The position numbers were made by a program, and so were the translations under genes. Under the pieces are notes generated by a model, which worked only from the letters and a program-made list of their open reading frames with translations, did no database searches and was not told the DNA's origin. A stretch of DNA of 64,000 bases from Chloroflexota bacterium (GTDB taxonomy: Bacteria; Chloroflexota; Anaerolineae; Caldilineales; Caldilineaceae), in contig JAGWYN010000009.1 of assembly GCA_018969295.1 (NCBI GenBank), positions 62,001-126,000 on the forward strand. The letters are read 5' to 3'. Of this stretch, positions 18,455 through 27,300 are shown one piece after another (the stretch's first letter is position 1; each line of letters begins with the position of its first letter).

Positions 18455-21400
18455 ATGGCCAAACTGATGACCCCACCCGGTGGTCGCCCGGCCGAACCAG
18501 GCGAAGCCAAAGTCGTCGATTTCCTGCGCAACATACTGCCCGAGACCTACACTCTTTTTCCGAACCTGGAGATCGCCGAGAAGGGCAAACCATCCTTCGA
18601 GTATGATCTGATTGTAGTGGCACCCCACGCCGTCTATGTAGTTGAGATTAAGAACTGGCGCGGAGGAATTCGCGGCGATGACAACATGTGGCTTGTTAAT
18701 GGTCGTCACTCACGCCCCAACCCGTGGCCTACGGCCAACAACAAGGCTCGTGTCCTTAAAAGCCGCATCCAGGAATTGCAGCCAAGTTGTGGCAGTGTCT
18801 GGGTCGATGCCGTCGTCGCCATTGCCGACGATCAGGGCGTGCTGCAATTGAGCGGTGCGCTCAAGCAGCGCGTCTTTTGCTTCAACAACCTGCCGGCATA
18901 CCTGACAGATCAGCAAGCAATACTGCCTGGCAAAGCAACTGACATCAGACCTCTGCGCGCCTATCTCGAAAAAGCAATTCAGCAGGCCAGCCATGCGCGC
19001 GTGCCCAAAAACCTGACCTTCGGCAATTTTGCTGTCGTGGAGACGCTAGTTCAGACGGATACTGTGGCCGAATATCTGGCGCGCAATACACTCCTGCCCA
19101 CAACCCCAGTGGTGCGGGTACGTGTCTTTCCTTATGACCCATATCTGCCACCGGATGACCTGCGTCTGCGCGAGCATGTCATCCGTAGGGAAGCGGAGGC
19201 GTTGCTTCACATTGGTGACCATCCCAACCTAATCCGTGTACGCCATTTTGATACGGCACCCCAGGATCCCAATCTGTTCTATGAAGTGACTGACTGGTCT
19301 AGCGAAGGGACACTGGCTGGCGTCCTGATGCACACCGATGCGTTGCCCTTGGAACGCAAACTTGAATTGATTCAGGGCCTTGCGCGTGGGCTGCAGGCCG
19401 TCCACGCCGCAGATATTGTGCATCGCGACCTGCGCCCTGAAAACGTCCTGATGGCTGGCAATGGTCAGCCACGGCTGATGAATTTTGACCGCGCCCGGTT
19501 ACCAGTAGGCGCTGGACAGACGATCCGTGCGGTACATCGCGATTCCAGTGTGACGCGTGCCTATCTTGCGCCTGAATTGGCTGAAAGTGAAGGTGGTATT
19601 GCTACCTCCGCCACGGACATGTACAGCCTGGGGGCCATTCTTTTCGAGATGTTGGTCGGTGACCGACTTTATGATTCTCCAGAAGATGCGCTACGCGCCA
19701 ATACCAGTGCTGGTGGGCCAGCTGCCTTTCACGCAGTTCCTGATGTGTCGCCGCGGCTCAATACGTTGGTGGCGCGCTTGATGAAACCGGATCCAGCCGC
19801 ACGCCCGACGGCGTCTGAAGTTGTAAGCGAGTTGCAGGCGATCAGCGAGCAGGCATCGCAACCTGATTCAAAACAAAAATCGCAGCTGCTCACTTCCGAA
19901 GCAATCGAGATTGACGATAAAATAGTCTTTGATGTTGGTGATATCATCGATAGCCACTATCAAGTACAACTGGTTATGCGACCCGGCGGCTCTGGGCAAG
20001 TCTACAAGGTATACGACTCAATCTTTGACCGTGTATATGCGTTGAAGGTTTTTTATCCAGGTTCCTATGCCCTTGAATTCTTGACCCAAGAGGCGCGTGC
20101 TTTGTTGAAGTTGGAGCACCCCAACACTGTGCGTGTCTGGCAATGGAATCGACTTGGCGATAAGCGTCTTTATCTGGTGACAGATTATGTTGACGGTGAG
20201 GAACTGACTGAGTACACATCGGGTCAGAAGCGTCTTACTGTGTACGATGCAGTGAATTTGGGCATCCAGTTGCTGAATGCACTAGAAGCGATTCACGGTG
20301 ACGTTGATCGTTTGGCCCAACTACGCAATGCACAACGAACTTTGAGCGAGGAGGAGTTCGACGAAATTCAGCAGATCGAACAATCCTCCTATCTGCATCG
20401 TGACATCAAGCCGGCGAATCTAATCCTTGCGGGCACAACATTGAAGGTGATTGACTTCAATATTGCGACACGTGTTGCAAGTGCCGGAATCACTGTGGCC
20501 GGCACGCGCGGCTATATGCCCCCTGACATTGGGCTTGTGCCCTGGGATGCTAGTTGCGATGTATTCGGTGCGGGTATTGTTCTCTACGAGTTAATCACCA
20601 AACAGCACCCGTATCCGAAACGCGAACCCCGCGCCGATGTAGATCCAACCGATCCCAGGGAGTACCTGCCCGATCTTTCGCCTGAACTGGCAAAAGTACT
20701 GCTGCGCGCCGTCTCGGTGGATCGAAATGAACGCTTTGCGACATCTCGCCAGATGCGACAGGCGCTGCTCGATCTCAACGAACACTACTGGCTGGCGCAG
20801 CCAAAGTCAAGCAAGGCTATCTCAGGCATCACATTGGCGACCGATGAAATCGATCGCCCAAACTACAATCCATTTGTTACACGCATGCTTAGCCTCTACA
20901 GCCAGGCAAAGCGCAGCAATCGCGGGACGCGTGGGCTCGACGAAGTGGCACAGTTGACCTATGTCGATACGCGCCTCGACAAGCACTTGCTGCCAGATGT
21001 CCTGGACGGGCGCTATCGGCTGGTGATCATCACTGGCAATGCCGGGGACGGCAAAACTGCTTTCATACGCAAAGTCGAACAAGGGGCAGAACAAAAAGGG
21101 ACGGTTATTGAGCGCAGTTCTGCCAATGCCAGTCGCTTCGAATGCAAAGGGTACACTTTTGTGACCAATTACGACGGTTCCCAAGATGAAGGTGCCGAAC
21201 GTGCCAACGATCAGGTGCTGGATGAGTTCTTCAGACCATTTGCCGATGAACCATCTGCATCAAGAGCAACAGTTCATTTGATTGCTATCAACGAAGGCAG
21301 GCTCATCGATTTCTTCGATGGCGTTGCCCAGCGTCGCCAATTCGGCAAGCTAAGCAAGATAATTCATGCTTTCTTCGCTGATGACCAGACAACGCTGCCT

Positions 21401-22708
21401 GACGGGTTACTCATCGTAGACCTGAACCAGCGCTCTATAGTGGCCCAGGAGATCGACCCAGAAACGAAACAGCCCGTTATCGGGTCGTCGATCTTTGAAC
21501 AGCAGTTGGAGCATTTGCTGCGTAGTGATCACTGGACACCGTGCAGCGCCTGTTCACTAGCTGAGCGTTGTTTCATAAAGTTCAATGTTAATACGCTTGC
21601 CGATCCGGTGTCTGGTCCGGCCGTACGGGAGCGGCTGCGCACCTTGTTTGAGATTGTCCACTTGCGCCGCAAGCTGCATATCACTATGCGCGATCTGCGA
21701 TCTGCGCTGGCTTGGCTAATTGCCCGCGACTATGGTTGTGCCGATGTGATGACATCTCTGGGTACTGAAGACCACCTAGCGGAAGCAACGCTAAACGCAC
21801 AAGTGCGTTTGCTTTATTTTAATGCCTTTGCTGCCGACGACACGCCAACTATGGAAAATACTGATGACCGTCTCGTTGCTCTCTTGCGTCAGATTGACGT
21901 GGCTGAGGTGGCCAACCCGGGCGACGATCGTGCCCTCTACTTCGAAGGGGTACAAGGATTTGAGCGGCTTTCTTTTGTGGCGCGTGCCGATTTGCCAGCG
22001 CAGCAACTTATGCTGTTGCGTGAGGATATAGTGGATGGCTGGGAGGGAGTACAAAATGCCCCAGGAGTCGTGCAACGACGTGCCTACGTCAGTATGTTGC
22101 GGCGACTCGCATACTTCGAACGGCGCGACGATGGCTGGACACAGATGCTTCCCTATCAACATTTGAACGAATACCGCTCAGTATTGCGTAACACCCACGA
22201 CGAGCAGACGACACGCGAAGCGTTGGCACAAGGCCTGTCTACATTAGAGGGTGCACACAATCTTGAGTTGACGCGTGCAAACATCTTTTTGCGTGCAGGC
22301 CGCGAACAAAAAGTGCGAGTCAAATCTTTTCGTCTGTTCCCTATCGAGGAGTTTCACACAATCCTGCCAGGTACGCGGGCAACATCACGCAGGTATCTGG
22401 AGTACTTGCCGGATCGTTTTTTGCTGGTTCATAGGCCATTAGATGGCAAGCATACGACAAGCACCCGACCGGCTGAGCTGATAGTGACGTTGGATGTATG
22501 GGAACTGCTTGTGCGGGTGAGCCAAGGCTACCTGCCATCATTCTATGATCTGGGTGGACACTATTTGAACCTTGTCATCTTCAAGAACGCACTGACCCAC
22601 CTGCATTATCGTCGGGCATTATTAACGCGCGATGATCGGATATTCTTCGAAGTTCGCCAAGAAGCGCGCGGTCGCGTGAATTTACGCCGCTATCAACCAG
22701 GGGAGTGA
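18455..22708 (+). CDS. NERD / pseudokinase / Ser-Thr kinase / P-loop ATPase fusion (MAD6- and PglW-like)
   Basis: A 1417-residue fusion. Residues about 15-130 form a NERD nuclease-like domain with PD-(D/E)XK residues D51, E64 and K66 (VVEIKNW). About 190-460 is a first kinase fold: it keeps HRD at 323-325, but the DFG Asp is Asn (NFD at 343) and the ATP-binding Lys strand reads VRVRVF, so it is probably a pseudokinase. About 500-790 is a second kinase with Lys531 (YALKVF), HRD at 648-650 and DFN with Asp667, apparently intact. About 800-1417 is a P-loop ATPase region with GNAGDGKT at 861-868 and a Cys cluster C1030, C1033, C1039. NERD plus kinase recalls PglW of BREX type 2; the ATPase part recalls DptF; the whole recalls MAD6. 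It ends five bases before the next gene. Confidence 0.75.
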   Translation: MAKLMTPPGGRPAEPGEAKVVDFLRNILPETYTLFPNLEIAEKGKPSFEYDLIVVAPHAVYVVEIKNWRGGIRGDDNMWLVNGRHSRPNPWPTANNKARVLKSRIQELQPSCGSVWVDAVVAIADDQGVLQLSGALKQRVFCFNNLPAYLTDQQAILPGKATDIRPLRAYLEKAIQQASHARVPKNLTFGNFAVVETLVQTDTVAEYLARNTLLPTTPVVRVRVFPYDPYLPPDDLRLREHVIRREAEALLHIGDHPNLIRVRHFDTAPQDPNLFYEVTDWSSEGTLAGVLMHTDALPLERKLELIQGLARGLQAVHAADIVHRDLRPENVLMAGNGQPRLMNFDRARLPVGAGQTIRAVHRDSSVTRAYLAPELAESEGGIATSATDMYSLGAILFEMLVGDRLYDSPEDALRANTSAGGPAAFHAVPDVSPRLNTLVARLMKPDPAARPTASEVVSELQAISEQASQPDSKQKSQLLTSEAIEIDDKIVFDVGDIIDSHYQVQLVMRPGGSGQVYKVYDSIFDRVYALKVFYPGSYALEFLTQEARALLKLEHPNTVRVWQWNRLGDKRLYLVTDYVDGEELTEYTSGQKRLTVYDAVNLGIQLLNALEAIHGDVDRLAQLRNAQRTLSEEEFDEIQQIEQSSYLHRDIKPANLILAGTTLKVIDFNIATRVASAGITVAGTRGYMPPDIGLVPWDASCDVFGAGIVLYELITKQHPYPKREPRADVDPTDPREYLPDLSPELAKVLLRAVSVDRNERFATSRQMRQALLDLNEHYWLAQPKSSKAISGITLATDEIDRPNYNPFVTRMLSLYSQAKRSNRGTRGLDEVAQLTYVDTRLDKHLLPDVLDGRYRLVIITGNAGDGKTAFIRKVEQGAEQKGTVIERSSANASRFECKGYTFVTNYDGSQDEGAERANDQVLDEFFRPFADEPSASRATVHLIAINEGRLIDFFDGVAQRRQFGKLSKIIHAFFADDQTTLPDGLLIVDLNQRSIVAQEIDPETKQPVIGSSIFEQQLEHLLRSDHWTPCSACSLAERCFIKFNVNTLADPVSGPAVRERLRTLFEIVHLRRKLHITMRDLRSALAWLIARDYGCADVMTSLGTEDHLAEATLNAQVRLLYFNAFAADDTPTMENTDDRLVALLRQIDVAEVANPGDDRALYFEGVQGFERLSFVARADLPAQQLMLLREDIVDGWEGVQNAPGVVQRRAYVSMLRRLAYFERRDDGWTQMLPYQHLNEYRSVLRNTHDEQTTREALAQGLSTLEGAHNLELTRANIFLRAGREQKVRVKSFRLFPIEEFHTILPGTRATSRRYLEYLPDRFLLVHRPLDGKHTTSTRPAELIVTLDVWELLVRVSQGYLPSFYDLGGHYLNLVIFKNALTHLHYRRALLTRDDRIFFEVRQEARGRVNLRRYQPGE

Positions 22709-22712
22709 TGTT

Positions 22713-24392
22713 ATGGCCGCGAAACGTGCAGAATTTGACTTCAACAACGAAGACATCTGTCTCGTAATGCCCAAACATATCGATCTAGAGCGCATGTTGA
22801 TCAGTTTTTATATGCTGCTCAAGTATGACGGGCGTCGCCCGGTGACGCGTACAGAGCGGCAGGAAATCACGCTCCAATATCTCAGTGATGTGCTTGCAAC
22901 TCAGCACAACGACGTGTTGACGGGTTTCGCCACCCACAGCGATCTAGTACAGGATTGGCTGTATAGTGATCTTGTCGATATCGTATACCGCGGCAGGCCA
23001 GACAAGGAACGTCCTACCTCTCCGCGTCCACTGCACTTGAATGCGTACAAACTGCGCAATCCGCGTTATCTCAAAGACTACCGTGCATCCGAGCATCTCT
23101 ATAGCATGATACGCAGCGCTGATCCTGAGCTATTGAGGCGCCTGCGCGAATACCTAGGTGCGGGGATGGGCCTAAACAATGAGGATACCTACGACGGGCA
23201 GACAGAACTAGATCTGGATACACTTCTTATTGTACGCATGGTAGATAATCCAAAACTGAAAGAGCAACCCGCTGGAGAGATAGGCAAACTGGCATCACCG
23301 CTGTGTGATGGCCAAGCGCGCCTGCTGTGCAATGACCTGCGGCGGCTTCTGGTCTATGAAGACCGTGTCCCACGTCCAGTGCTGATCGAGTATATGCGCA
23401 CTGCCTTTGGTATGCATCTAGGTCTCTACCTGCTACGTCTTTTCAACCAGCTAAGTGGTTGGGTATATGAGGGGAGCGCATCATCGGCCTGTCTCAACTG
23501 CCCAGTGCGGCCCGACCAACAGGAGAATGCCTTTGTGGCCTGTCCTTATGCCTTTCAACACGATGGGGGAAAGTCACCGTATCGTACGCTAGAGATCGTG
23601 GTAGACATGGGCAGCGATGCACAAAGTCATATGGCGGAGTTGGCACGCAGCAGTTGCTCCGCTCACTATCAACGGATGAACGACTATGTTCGTGCCGTCT
23701 TTACCACCAACCTATTGATGGACTTTGGCAAGAGCTACACGGGTGAACGCCTGCTAGGACAACGCAGCCAGACTGTAGCCGAAGCGTTAGAACTGCTGGG
23801 ACGATCTGAAGTTGAGATAAATGTTCATTTTGGGCAGAAAATTGATGAGTTCTTTGCACGACGATCCGAAGGGGATGTCGAACTGCGAGAATACGAGGCG
23901 ATTCGGCGTATGGAAGGGCTGACACCGCTACAGAAACTGGTTGAACTGGTGTCGTTAGATCGCACGCGTTACTACCGCAAATACTTGGTCGATCTTGTCG
24001 ATTCAGTTTCTATGAAGAATCATGACAGTGGGTTGATGCGCCAAGGCAAGGGCAGAAGCAATGAACGTCGCTGGCAAATGGGGAGTCGCCTGTTAGAGAT
24101 GTTAGTTCAGATCGCTGTCTTGGAGCCTGTCGGCAGCGGGGCGGCACTGTCGTTTCGCTCGCGTCCACTCCTCGTGGACGAATTTGTGCGCTGGTTACGC
24201 AACCGCTATGGAATCGTACTAGCCCCGGATTGGTCCGGTGCCACGATCCAAGACTATCAGGCTTTCAACGCCAATCTGGGACATCTCAAGGAACGGTTGC
24301 GAGAAATCGGCTTTTTTACGGATCTGAGCGATGCCTACAACACTCAGGCGATCCAGCCGCGCTACACCATCGAAGCAGGAGTGATGGTATGA
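22713..24392 (+). CDS. Uncharacterised 559-residue Cys-containing protein (MAD7/DptG-like by position)
   Basis: The sequence gives no standard domain I recognise. It starts with a helical region (IDLERMLISFYMLLKYDGRR). In the middle there is a Cys cluster C260-x2-C263-x13-C277 (CLNCP ... ACPYAF) that may bind zinc together with a nearby His or Cys. The C-terminal third is helical and ends with a winged-helix-sized stretch. A GGGGAG ribosome site overlaps the stop of the kinase gene, and its own stop overlaps the next start (ATGA), so it is translationally coupled on both sides. By position between a kinase/ATPase and a HerA-type ATPase it corresponds to MAD7 or DptG; this is inference from order and size. 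Confidence 0.7.
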   Translation: MAAKRAEFDFNNEDICLVMPKHIDLERMLISFYMLLKYDGRRPVTRTERQEITLQYLSDVLATQHNDVLTGFATHSDLVQDWLYSDLVDIVYRGRPDKERPTSPRPLHLNAYKLRNPRYLKDYRASEHLYSMIRSADPELLRRLREYLGAGMGLNNEDTYDGQTELDLDTLLIVRMVDNPKLKEQPAGEIGKLASPLCDGQARLLCNDLRRLLVYEDRVPRPVLIEYMRTAFGMHLGLYLLRLFNQLSGWVYEGSASSACLNCPVRPDQQENAFVACPYAFQHDGGKSPYRTLEIVVDMGSDAQSHMAELARSSCSAHYQRMNDYVRAVFTTNLLMDFGKSYTGERLLGQRSQTVAEALELLGRSEVEINVHFGQKIDEFFARRSEGDVELREYEAIRRMEGLTPLQKLVELVSLDRTRYYRKYLVDLVDSVSMKNHDSGLMRQGKGRSNERRWQMGSRLLEMLVQIAVLEPVGSGAALSFRSRPLLVDEFVRWLRNRYGIVLAPDWSGATIQDYQAFNANLGHLKERLREIGFFTDLSDAYNTQAIQPRYTIEAGVMV

Positions 24393-27300
24393 TAACAATA
24401 CATCCCCTGACTGTGACGCGTGTGGATGAAGTATTAGCAACCACAGTGCGCCAAGTACTCGAGGACCGCTTGCGTTTGGCACAACCAGGCCACTGCCTTC
24501 GCGTCAGCAGCCTGGCACCCACGATCATGAAACGCCTCTGTGCGGAGATGCATGGCAACGATGACGCTGACGTAGTGTTACTCCTGGGTCCACGTCATGC
24601 GCCGACAAAGCCCTGGGAAGTGACAGCAACGCGCTTGATCGAGCTGCGAAACCTCGAAGCACGCCCATTGCTTGCTTTCGTGCCGCCAGCAATCAAAACG
24701 GCGGCTGAGGACTCGTTTGACAAGAGCACATTTCAAGATGTTCCGTTAACCGACGTGCCACAACGGGTTTGGGAGCAACTTCTTGGCGCATTGCAGGATG
24801 AACTGCAACGCAGTATACGCGTTGTAGTGGATTACATTCGCCAGTTGCGCAGCGTGAACGATGCCGAGTTTATGCGGTATCTTTTGAGTGTGACTGACAA
24901 TGGGGCGACGCCCGAGAGTGCTGGTGCTTCACTACACCACCTTCATGCCATCCCTGACTTTGCTTTGTTTGCTCAACCGGATCGCATCCGTCAACGTCTG
25001 GATCAGAATTTATCTGCAGTGCGGACGCTCACCGAAGGTGCCGGTTCCCTACTTGGTAGAATTCACTCGCTAAAACTCAAACCAGATACCATCCAGCTAG
25101 CGCTCTATCAGCATCTAAATCAATATACAGGTGTAGATGTCAGATCTTGGAGTGAGCCGTTTGCTTGCGACCCAGCCTTGCGTACGCTTACCTTTGACCA
25201 CTGGCAGTTCGAGGGCGAAGATCCAAATCGGTCAGTACTGATTACGGTAGACGACATGAGCGATCTGCCGACGCGCGACCAGAGCACCGCGCCAGGCGCA
25301 GACAACCCGCGCTATCTTGACCTAAACAAGGCAAAGACCGTGAAGGTTAAATGGACAACCGATCCCAAACCCTCTGTAGCGCCAGGGTTAACCTACTTTC
25401 GGATCGAGATCATTAGTACTGAAGAAATTGGTAGCGGTGCGGTTGCATGGGAGAGCAAAAATATTGCCGTCGGAAAAGCAGCCAGGCATGAACGTTCGAA
25501 GAGCCTTAAAGTCTCTGAGTTCAACCAGCAATTGGACGAGGGCCTGTACTATTTTCGCGTGCGCGCATATAGTGCCACTGGCGACATTCTGAACACGGAA
25601 GACTTAACCGATCCCCGATCATTGCGGGATCCAGGGAACCCTGAAGGAAAACACACCAACGAAAGTGAAGACATTTGGTTCTGGAAGAGTCCAGAGGAAC
25701 CGCCACCAGTCGAGCCTACCCGAAATCAGGCAGTGATTTCGTTTGGAGAAGCCAAGACATTGGCATTTTTAGCCGCAATCGAGCGTGGGGAAGATCCATT
25801 TTCTTCGCCGCCACAGTTGCAGGAAGACAAGAGTGGTTGGGCTGTAGCAAAAAGCAGCCGCCGCACAGAAGATATCTACCATATCATTTTCGATGCACAG
25901 ACGCGGTTCACACTTTCTGTCAGTGCACGGCTACGCCAGATCGAACGTAACACGCTAGAGGATGCCAGTAATCTAGGGCGTTGGCGCTGGACCGTGTCTG
26001 ATCTGCCAGGAGCACAAACTGTTGAGCCGATTGTACGTCTATACAGTAATCCTGACCGCGTACCTCCTGCTTTCATGTCAGCTCGCAAAGCCTTGTTTGA
26101 CGCCATTCACGGTAGCAACAGAGAAGATCGACTGGTTGCAGCAACGGACTTGCTTGTCTTTGAGCAATTGATTGTCGAGTATGCACAGGCATATTTGAGC
26201 TGGTTGCAGATTGCCGAAGAACGGTTTGACGAGCAGATGGTGCTGAGTACCTCAGATCAAAGGCGCACCGACCCCTTGCCTCTGGATATTGATGTACTCG
26301 AGATGCGCTTGGGTGAGGAAGAACGGTACCAGTCTGTCTATCTGCTGGCACCCACACATCCGCTGCGGCTGTTGTGGCTAGTGCAACGATCCCGTCTTGC
26401 CGATGTCTGGCTGCGACAGGCTGTGGAAAGTGGTAACCCGCTTGAACTGCTCAATGAGTCGGTTCGCCAGATCATTCGGCGCGAGCCGGCACCCCACAAC
26501 TTGCCACCGGTGTTGCGTTCAAGTCGAGATGAATACTCCGACCCGATGACTCGTTTTTATGTTGAAAAGGGCATCTTGGTAGGCGATTGGAGTCTTTATT
26601 TGCGCGAAGATAGCGATGACACGCAAATGCTGCGCGCCCGCGTCGAACGTTTGTTAGGGCATAATGGTCGCACGAGCGACACTGAAAGATTTGTTGCCAA
26701 GAGCCTGGCGCGCAGCCTTCATCGCTATTTGGCGCAGCACCCCTATGTCAAAACACTCCAAGTCAATATGTTTAATCCCGGTGACGCTCAGATCCTGGTT
26801 GATGCTATTCTTGAAGTGGAAAGAGATCATACCAAGCGATTTGGTCGCAGCTACGGGCTGCGATATGCAGTCAACCTATTTGGCGAAAGCGACCGACTTG
26901 AGACGATTGGTTCGGCGCTGGAAGAACTACAAAATCCAGAACAGCAGGTCAGCGAGGAGGCGGATGCCTTTACTCAGGCCGGTGGTAATCCGCTGTTCCC
27001 TAAGCTAGTGTATAGTCGCAATCATATCAACCAATATCTGCCGAGGCAAAGGCAATTCCAAGCGCACATTGCCATCCTCCAAGACCTGTTTCCTCGCAAG
27101 GTTGAATTGCAGCCTGCTTTTCCTGGCAGGTCGAGTTTCCTTCATGGTTTGATCCAGGAGCAGACCTCGTCGTTCCACAAAGGTGATGACACGATTGTAT
27201 GGAAACATCAATTGGTACCCACCCAGTGCCCACCGCTTACTGCCGACGACCCAATCCCGCTATTGTTGGCGCAGCTACTCGGAACTATAGGTCACCTGCA

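Noticed and set aside
18455..22708. Naming the large kinase PglW and the island BREX type 2
   Set aside because: NERD plus kinase fits, but PglX, PglY, PglZ and BrxD/BrxHI are not present.
24230..24388. Upstream start for the HerA-type gene
   Set aside because: It overlaps the previous gene by 163 bases, gives an Arg/His-rich tail, and the ATG at 24389 has a ribosome site and ATGA coupling.
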